A stretch of DNA of 64,000 nt from Penicillus capitatus (lineage: Eukaryota > Chlorophyta), in the NCBI GenBank assembly GCA_965649825.1, contig OZ287699.1:868001-932000 (forward strand). The letters run 5' to 3'. The translations under genes were made by a program, and so were the position numbers. Below are positions 57,309 to 64,000 of this stretch, piece by piece. The stretch's first letter is position 1, and each line of letters starts with the position of its first letter. The notes under the pieces were generated by a model. It was not told the origin of the DNA and did no database searches. It saw only the letters and a list, made by a program, of their open reading frames with translations.

Positions 57309-58340
57309 TCACGCTCGCACAAATGGAAATACGCGTCCACAATCACGGAAGTTAAGGTAGCACCATCGTTGGCCTTTATGAAATTGCACCAAGAGAAAAT
57401 CATACTGCCCTTCAATCTTCTCATCCAACAGTCTGACCAGTGCCGATATTGCCAACTCGTCTTCCCGCGGCAGAGGGCCAAAACAAACAGTCGTCCGTTC
57501 CTCTAGTATACCAATGCCTATCAGCGACATCTGACGTGACAGGAGAAAGCATGCACCATGAGGTAACGGCGGATCTGGAATGGGGACGGTTGTGTCCTCC
57601 TTGGTGAACAGAGGAATGTTCCGGAGATAGGGTGGCAGTTTCAGAACATCTTCGACGCAGTGGACTTGGTTCATGGGCACTCTTCGATTTCTTGTCATTC
57701 GATCTTCCTGTCGTATGCGTTGCAGTCTGAACACCCGTCACCCAATGCACCGTTCTCTCAGACCGAACCTCATCTGTGGTCTTCTGAGTGGAATGTTGAG
57801 AGAGCGACGCTGTTGTTGTTGCTGTTGCTGGGGATTTGCGTCGGGGTCCTCAAACTTGAACAGCTTCATGAGTCGATTGACCTGCGATGGCATTTCGCAC
57901 TCTGGTCATTGCTGACGACGACCTGCTGTTTGGATAAGAAGTGTGAGAATTTCTTATGGCTGAAGTAGTTGTTGGCCAGAATGGGTCCATATTCAGGTTC
58001 CGTGAGATAGGAGCGGTTGGTAGGAAAGGTTCGAAAACGAACTTGGATCGGAAAGCGTCCACTGAAGGCGCCAGGGACAACATTGAACCCAGCGTGCTCT
58101 TTGGCTACGAATCCACCATAGAGTTCCTGAATGTCATCCAAAGATCGCTGGAAAGCTCTATCGAAAACAACGAACTCTCGTATCGTATCTGAAGAGAAAG
58201 AGCGGAGCTCCCGGAGCAATGAGATCCACCATGTGGTTCGTTTTGTTACCCAACGGTCCTCCAAAGAGACCGCGATTGATGCATTCGGGCATCGTTTCCC
58301 GCGTGCAGCCGAAGATGAAACCGGACGCGGAGTTGAGCAT
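57309..58340 (-). CDS. DCD-domain protein 2
   Basis: Second plant-specific DCD protein. Start MLNSASGFIFGCTRETMPEC at 58340, then INRGLFGGPLGNKTNHMVDL, GAPLFLFRYDTR, a short intron, LDDIQELYGGFVAKEHAGFN, RFPIQVRFRTF and NNYFSHKKFSHFLSKQQ, covering the DCD fold. Then a junction to LFKFEDPDANPQQQQQQQRR with a Gln tract, and a C-terminal part with EDVLKLPPYLRNIPLF and DELAISALVRLLDEKIEGQY, ending in GRVFPFVRA. The start mirrors that of DCD protein 1. Upstream frames (to about 58593) are probably 5' leader. Confidence 0.8.
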
Positions 58341-58670
58341 CGCGACGATGGATGTGACAGCGCGTTTGTCGTGTAGATAGATAGATATCGAAGGTGCTGA
58401 TACATCGATGCCCGGTCCCGTCAACGTCGACGGTTAAAGGCGACGTTCTTACAGATTCGTCCGCCCGCTGAGAGCTCGCGCTAAACCTATCTGCCTTTCG
58501 TCGCCGTTCCGACATGAAGATGGGCTCGATTTCCTGCGATATTCTGAGAGGAAGCCCAACGAATTCTGCCCTGTCTGAGTATTTAAAGCGCACTGCATTG
58601 ACTGTCGCATAAGAAGCAACGGCGTGCTTTCCTTACCGGCAAGTGTGCGTTTCAGACATCTTTCGACAGA

Positions 58671-61600
58671 ATGCCACACGCTTGTCTCTGTTTGCTCATC
58701 CTGTCCTGCCTGTCTGTTTTTCAAGCGACACCGGTGAGACGAGAAGTCAACGCTACGGTAGGTATTCTATGCTCTTGATTGACAGTCGAGATTCAAGGCC
58801 TGTATGTTGCGTGAGGTCGTCACATTTTCGTCCATCGTTTCGAAAAGAGAAGGCAATCGTCGCGTCACCCCTGCATTGGCCCAACGCGTGTTTCTCGAAG
58901 CGATCTCTAGTGAATTGGACATCGGAAAACAGAGCGTTCGCTTGCATAGTCGGCAGCTCTTTCTGGACAACATGCTGGAGACGGAGGACGATGTCTACAT
59001 TCACGTAAGCCACGATCGCGTGTCTGTCGTTGACGCTGCCGAGGAACCTAAAAAGAGGACCGACTGTTCCGTTCCGTCAGCGAAGTGCAATGCCGTTTTA
59101 TCCTCCCTGCCCCACGAAGCATTCATCGCATTGCGGAACGATCGATGCAGGACGACGAGCGCGTCCATTTCACACCTCCGTTGCGGCAGGTACATTGACA
59201 ATGTTCTGGTATGGCAGTATTCTACGAACGCGTTGTGTGGAGGAACATCATTGTCTCCAAGACATACCGAGAGGCGATCTTTGATGGAGATATGTCAGCT
59301 ATGGAGGTCGAGACGCCGGACCGTCGCATTCCTTTGAAGTATAAGGGCGGTTGAGAGAGACTCGGTTTCTAATGGTGTCGGCAACGTAGGTCGTTCTATT
59401 CTCCGTTGCTGCACACGAAAGTGGAGATATCCGCGAGCAATATAACAAATATTCTCGATGTGTATGCAGACGTGAACAGCGCCTTCCTTGCCAGACCGGA
59501 CTGGCTGCAAAGGGCCGCCGCCATCGCCAAACGCAATATCTCTGTCCTGTTGACCGAGGAACCACGTGCGTAGCGCATTGACACTCAACAGAATTCGAAT
59601 GGGCGTTCTTGTGAAGAGATTGAGATATTCCACGATGGAGGACGCCGCTTGCAATGGCAGATGAGTTCTTGGTCTTCGTGCTCGTCTTCATGCGGAAGCG
59701 GCAAACAAGTTCGCGAAGCCACCTGTTACGAAGCGTCTTCTGGCCGGATCGTGGAAGAGGGCCTCTGCAACGACATCCAGGCACCCACGCGCGAAAGGCT
59801 CTGCCACGTTCATTCGTGCGAGTTGAATATGTTGGACTTCCGACGACGAGTCGTCCCCCAAAAAACATGCGGCGACAAATGCAGTGTAGACTTTGAGGAA
59901 AGCACGCTGCTCTGCGTCGCTGTCCCGACAGGATACCTTTCCGCTTCCGACTTGTGCGAGCCGCTTATGTTAGGTAACATTCAGGCTCTACCGAAGTTCT
60001 CACCACTGCGCATCTTTGCTGCCAGAGAAGAACAAAAGATATCGTCTGTGCGATGCCTCTACGTGCTCGGACTATCGGTGGAAGACAGGTCCCTGGAGCG
60101 TATGCAGCAGGATATGCGGAAGAGGAAAGATGCATCGAGAAGTGTATGTAACGAATGCTCCCTCGACCGACTCATTGCTGCCAAACGTTGTGTTATTTAC
60201 AGGATGTGTGTTGACTGGCGTGATGACGCCCGTGTCGACGATTCAAACTGCAACGTCAGTTCCCGACCCAAGCTGACACGAGTGTGCAATTCAAGACCGT
60301 GTGATGCTTACATATGGAGAGTGGAGAAATGGAGCGCGTGCGACCAATTGTGCGATTCAGGTGGGTGCCGTTCCTCTTTCCGAGCCGTTTCGTTCTTACT
60401 GTCATTCAGGGACAATGGAAAGGAAGGTGCAGTGTGTGTCCGCTAACGGAACGGTTGTCGATGCGAGTCACTGTCCACGGCACAAGCCATTGAATACAAC
60501 GGGCTGCAATCGATGGCCTTGTAACTTTTGCAAGGATAATCAATGTTCACGTAAGTACAAACCTCAATACTATAAGTCTTTCTGAGAAAGGCAACAGAGA
60601 GGGGGATCTGTCGAAATGGAGCCTGTCACTGCTTCAAAGGATACAAAGGGACCTACTGTCAGCTCGGTGAACAATGCGATGGACTTCTGGATCGGCATCA
60701 AAAATGCTGTCCATCTGGACGACTCGACAAAACCGGCAATTGCTGCAAAAAATCGGCGACTTACCTTTCGCGCGACGGTCATTGCTGCAGGGCCCTCAAC
60801 GCAGTGGGAGACTGTTCCAGCAAACCACGCGTCCTTTCGGTCGACAACAGGCATCATCCACAACGCGTCTTTGCGTTTTAGCCTCGGTGTTTTGTAGAGA
60901 ATGTGAGAGTCTGTTAGATGCCGCCGGTTTCTGCTGTCACAGTGGAAGAATCGATGATTGCGGTGTCTGTGATGGAGACGGCAGTTCCTGTACGAAAACT
61001 TTTGTCGCGACAGTTCAGGTATGATCAAACGCGGCATTGCCATTCAAACCTCGCGTCCTGTCTCTAGATTGTCAGGCCAGCGCAAATGGCCGAAGTTGCC
61101 GACGCTATGGTAACATTCTTTTCGGAAAAACTGACATTTGAGGCAGCGAGCATCGCTGTTTCATCGAGCTCGGCGACGCAGCGCAACAGAACAGACGTTG
61201 CTCCATCCGACGATTTCCGCGTCAAGGTCCAGATTTTGCCGATCGATGCGTCGAAAAGGGGCAACGCGAGTCACATGATAAACGCGTCGTTTCCGAGCTT
61301 AAGCAGCATACAGTTTCATCTCGACCAAGCACGAAAGCAGGTCGTCGGCAACATCGGTGTCTTCCGCGACATCGACGATCTAACAGCAAAGGCTGAATGC
61401 GGCAACGGCGTTTGCGAGATCGGCGAGCGCCCTATCTTCTCCGAGAGCAACAGTCAAGAAGAAGGAGAGATCATTGACGGTCAGTTAACACGCATACTTT
61501 TCATACAAGCATGCATCGTATGGCAAAGCAGGTTGTGCTGTGGACTGCCCGTTCCCTTTGCGTCTGTGTCCTATCGGCTTTGCCATCCGAGGACAGCGAC

Positions 61601-62005
61601 CTGCTCCGTGTAGTGACCACGGTACATGTCACGCCGCAACGGGGCAATGTTCGTGTTGGAGAGGGTACATTGGACACGACTGTTCAGAATGCGATCATGG
61701 ATATACGCGGTAAGACCACTGTCATCCACACGGACGGACGGTCATGACGACTCTGCTGCGTGTTTAGGTTTGAACAGCACTGCGTCCTCGAGTTTCCTGC
61801 GAAGACAGAGTATGCTTCCTCTCTCCTCGGCGCTTCTGCCTTTTCGATGACCATTTCAATTGCGCTCTGTTTGTTCGGCGCTCTCATCCTCGGTAGCCTT
61901 CTTGTTTTCGGCATTCGGTGCCTTTGGCGCCGTAGAGAATTGGATAACCGTTGGACTGCTCCATTTTACTGTGTCTCTTCGAGAACGTTGGGTTCTGTGG
62001 TTTGA
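58671..62005 (+). CDS. Thrombospondin type 1 / EGF transmembrane protein
   Basis: Large secretory-pathway protein of about 900 residues in many exons. Signal peptide MPHACLCLLILSCLSVFQA. A helical part with a Cys-rich segment (59040-59190) precedes TSP1 units: MSSWSSCSSSCGSGKQVREA (about 59655), WKTGPWSVCSRICGRGK (60076), WRVEKWSACDQLCDSG (60310) and a partner exon MERKVQCVSANG. Next an EGF-like/Cys-rich part (GACHCFKGYKGTYC, then many CC pairs), DDCGVCDGDGSSC, a beta-rich stretch, GNGVCEIGERP, a second EGF-like part (CSDHGTCHAATGQCSCWRGY) and a transmembrane helix (IALCLFGALILGSLLVFG) with a short basic tail. Looks like an adhesion or receptor-type surface protein. Confidence 0.75.
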
Positions 62006-62152
62006 CCTGTGAGAGATGATGACGTTTGTGCATGCATGTATTCCTTCAGTCGCTTGTGCAGTGTCAGGCCAGATTCGCGGTACGCGCACCGATGCCATGA
62101 TGACGTCCCATCGCATCACGCTACCCATCTATCCATCCTGCTCTTGTTCACC

Positions 62153-63445
62153 ATGGCCTCCCCCTTTGGATTGCATCTATACGGGTCGACGCGGAACACA
62201 TGGACGACACATCCACGCCGCACAATTTTCCGTGCACGGTTCCCTTCTCGACGACACACACATCTACGATGCTTCTCGGTGTGGCGCAGAGACATAAATA
62301 CCGTCTTCGCTTACGCTCGCAGTATTCCTCTCCTTCCTTGACTTAGTCTCTCAGTACAGGCGTTCTTTTTAGATATCACTTGCTGTGCAGCTTTGGATAA
62401 CAAAGTTCGTTCGCAGACGATTGGACAACAGGAGACAGCAGCTCGAAAGACACGACGCGTGTCGGCAGAGGCATCTCGGTCGCTCACACTTCGAAAAGCG
62501 CCAAAAGCGGAGCCCTGTGCCAAAGTGCAATTTCGGATCAAGTTTCGAACGGACTACGGACAGCTCGTCAAGATCGTGGGGAGTGCTGTGCCCTTTGGAG
62601 CTTGGGCCATCGCCAAGAGTCCAGCCATGCGTTGGAACGAAGGCGATATCTGGAGCGTGACGATCAATTTACCCGTCGGCAATATCTACGAATACAAATA
62701 CGTCGTGGTCGATTCTCACGGAGCATCTGTCATTCATTGGCAGAAGGGCAACAACAGTGTGCTTGCCATTGCGGCGACAGACAAAGAGTTGGTGGTGGGG
62801 GATAACTGGGAAGGCAATCCCGGAGCGAGTATTACGGCAAAAGGAAAAGGAAGGATGACAAAAGAAGAGAGACTTCTGGACTGGGCTGCTGAAGTTCGGG
62901 CATCATCTTCCGACAGCACAGCTCTGGTGCTGGAGAAGAAACAAGAATTGGAGAAAGCACGCGAAGAGAACAGAGTGGCACAGGAAGCAGCATCACGACT
63001 AAAATCTGAACTACGAATGGCATCCATGACACGACAGGCGGCAGAACAACAAGTCAAAGTGGGTCGCTGCATTCAGCCGCCGATATGCTCAAAATGATCA
63101 TCTGTGCAGGAACTGCAACAAGAGAATCGAAAGCTGATGGCGCTGTTGTCAGAGCAGCAGTCGGTACATAAGAATGTCATGGAACAGACATTGCAGCTGA
63201 TCAAGGAGTCGGAGACTTTGAATACAGATGCCGATCTCGCTTCGCTATCCCTCGAGGCATCTGTTGATGATCTGACGGAGGCAGAGGATTCGGACGAAAC
63301 GAGCCCTCCGGTGGAGAACGGTACCTCAGCGACGACGCCCTCTCCTCCTCCGCAGAAGAGAAGGAAACCGCGCCATAAGGCGAATCGAAAACCTCGTCGC
63401 TCGAATGTTTCGACTCGGACAGCTGCTGTCTGTTCGCCTGAATAG
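62153..63445 (+). CDS. Plastid-targeted CBM20 starch-binding protein with coiled coil
   Basis: Start MASPFGLHLYGSTRNTW with an Arg/Ser/Thr-rich, acid-free leader typical of a plastid transit peptide. A 69-nt intron joins YAR to TLDNKVRSQTIG. Then a CBM20-type starch-binding domain: VQFRIKFRTDYGQLVKIVGS, FGAWAIAKSPAMRWNEGDIW, IYEYKYVVVD and VHWQKGNN-like IHWQKGNNSVLAI, with the aromatic residues of the glucan sites. After it GDNWEGNPGAS, a charged linker and a long coiled coil (ELEKAREENRVAQEAASRLK; KLMALLSEQQSV), and a Pro/Arg-rich tail. No catalytic domain, so it may tether partners to starch. Confidence 0.72.
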
Positions 63446-63896
63446 AAAACGTGTGTGCAGTTTCATCGAGAATGGGGTTTTGACTTCCTTTGTCTCAGCT
63501 TCGCATCAGCATTCCCGTTTCGATGGTATGATTTCTATTCAGTGTCTTGGATGATCGTCGAAGGCTAGAGACAGACATTCTTTCTTCGTTTATCGATTGG
63601 TATGAGTTATAGATCGGCGTTGGCGATAATGGTGTAAAGCAGCAGATGGATTCCTTTCAACTACGGGCTTTGATAAAGAGCACTCGAACAATGAACCGGG
63701 TGTTTGAAGTGTCAATTATTGTTGTATGTTAGATAGACGACGACACCCCATTGACACAAAACTGCATCCCTTTCGACCCACAGATGACTGTTCCTGCTAA
63801 ATGAAATGGAAGCAAGCTCGCAATTGCAAGGACCGAGAAATGTACAAGCAAGAACCCGTTCTGGAGCTTGAGCATCATCAGGCCACCTAACAAACG
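63446..63896. other. Interval of 450 bp, no gene seen
   Basis: Between the CBM20 gene and the partial gene at the window end. A minus-strand frame (63712-63933) is open but lacks coding character; nothing else seen. Confidence 0.45.
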
Positions 63897-64000
63897 ACAG
63901 CTTCTTGCAGCTTGACGGTGTCGTCTTCCGCAATGGCCAGCCTTTTCATTTTATTGATGGTCAAGACAACGTTAACAGCCTTGCGGAATTGCCTTCTATA
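63897..64000 (-). CDS. C-terminal end of a gene cut by the window
   Basis: Minus-strand frame ending INKMKRLAIAEDDTVKLQEAV-VC with the stop at 63897. The text is charged and helical. It continues beyond the window, so no function can be given. Confidence 0.35.

Noticed and set aside
1-64000. CRISPR arrays, insertion sequences, operons, riboswitches, phage genes
   Set aside because: None seen; intron-rich genes with eukaryotic families throughout. No transposase or reverse transcriptase frame was found.

Overview
The window comes from a nuclear genome of a photosynthetic eukaryote. Almost every gene is split by very short introns (about 45-60 nt in most cases I could fit), genes are tens of bases apart on both strands, and there are no operons or Shine-Dalgarno sites. 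Several genes point to the green lineage (Viridiplantae): a PsbO precursor with a one-step plastid plus lumen targeting sequence and a green-type mature part, a plant-type ribosomal stalk protein P3, a plant-type tandem CCCH zinc-finger protein and two proteins with the plant-specific DCD domain. A DRC7-like dynein regulatory complex protein says the organism builds motile flagella. The best reading is a flagellate green alga (prasinophyte-like or another early branch); I cannot name the species.

Layout. 1-8.3 kb: LRR-kelch-DRC7 gene (3' end outside the window), NUP93, an ATX1 copper chaperone, WRAP53/TCAB1 and a four-CX9C mitochondrial protein. 8.3-16.5 kb: p24 cargo receptor, an unidentified membrane protein, an SLC25A44-type carrier and SEC24. 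16.7-21.5 kb: LRRC74-like protein, a RING-RAWUL protein and an EF-hand mitochondrial carrier. 21.9-29.6 kb: an unidentified helical protein, PsbO, the SUV3 RNA helicase, an RPA34-like protein, RPS28, TMEM208 and P3. 29.6-31.9 kb: the largest gene-free stretch, centred on a GC-rich minisatellite.

32-43.7 kb: PPR protein, TKL receptor-like kinase, FCP1-type phosphatase, an RS-rich protein, a cytochrome P450 and the CCCH protein. 45.6-53 kb: SAP-domain protein, DCD protein 1, a multipass membrane protein, an unidentified protein and a Rossmann-fold methyltransferase-like protein. 53-64 kb: a secreted trypsin fused to a PLL-like beta-propeller, an alpha/beta hydrolase, DCD protein 2, a large thrombospondin/EGF transmembrane protein, a plastid CBM20 coiled-coil protein and the end of one more gene.

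The genes do not form one pathway. They are a sample of ordinary cell biology (secretory pathway: SEC24, p24, TMEM208; mitochondria: two SLC25 carriers, CX9C, SUV3, PPR; plastid: PsbO, CBM20, perhaps the P450) plus a few unusual domain fusions. I found no clear single new system. The most unusual items are the LRR-kelch-DRC7 fusion, the trypsin-PLL fusion, the thrombospondin/EGF receptor-like protein, repeated use of GC-AG introns, and gene packing tight enough that start or stop codons of neighbours nearly touch or overlap. Gene ends are from reading frames, domain continuity and splice-site fitting by eye, so intron borders are proposals unless stated otherwise.
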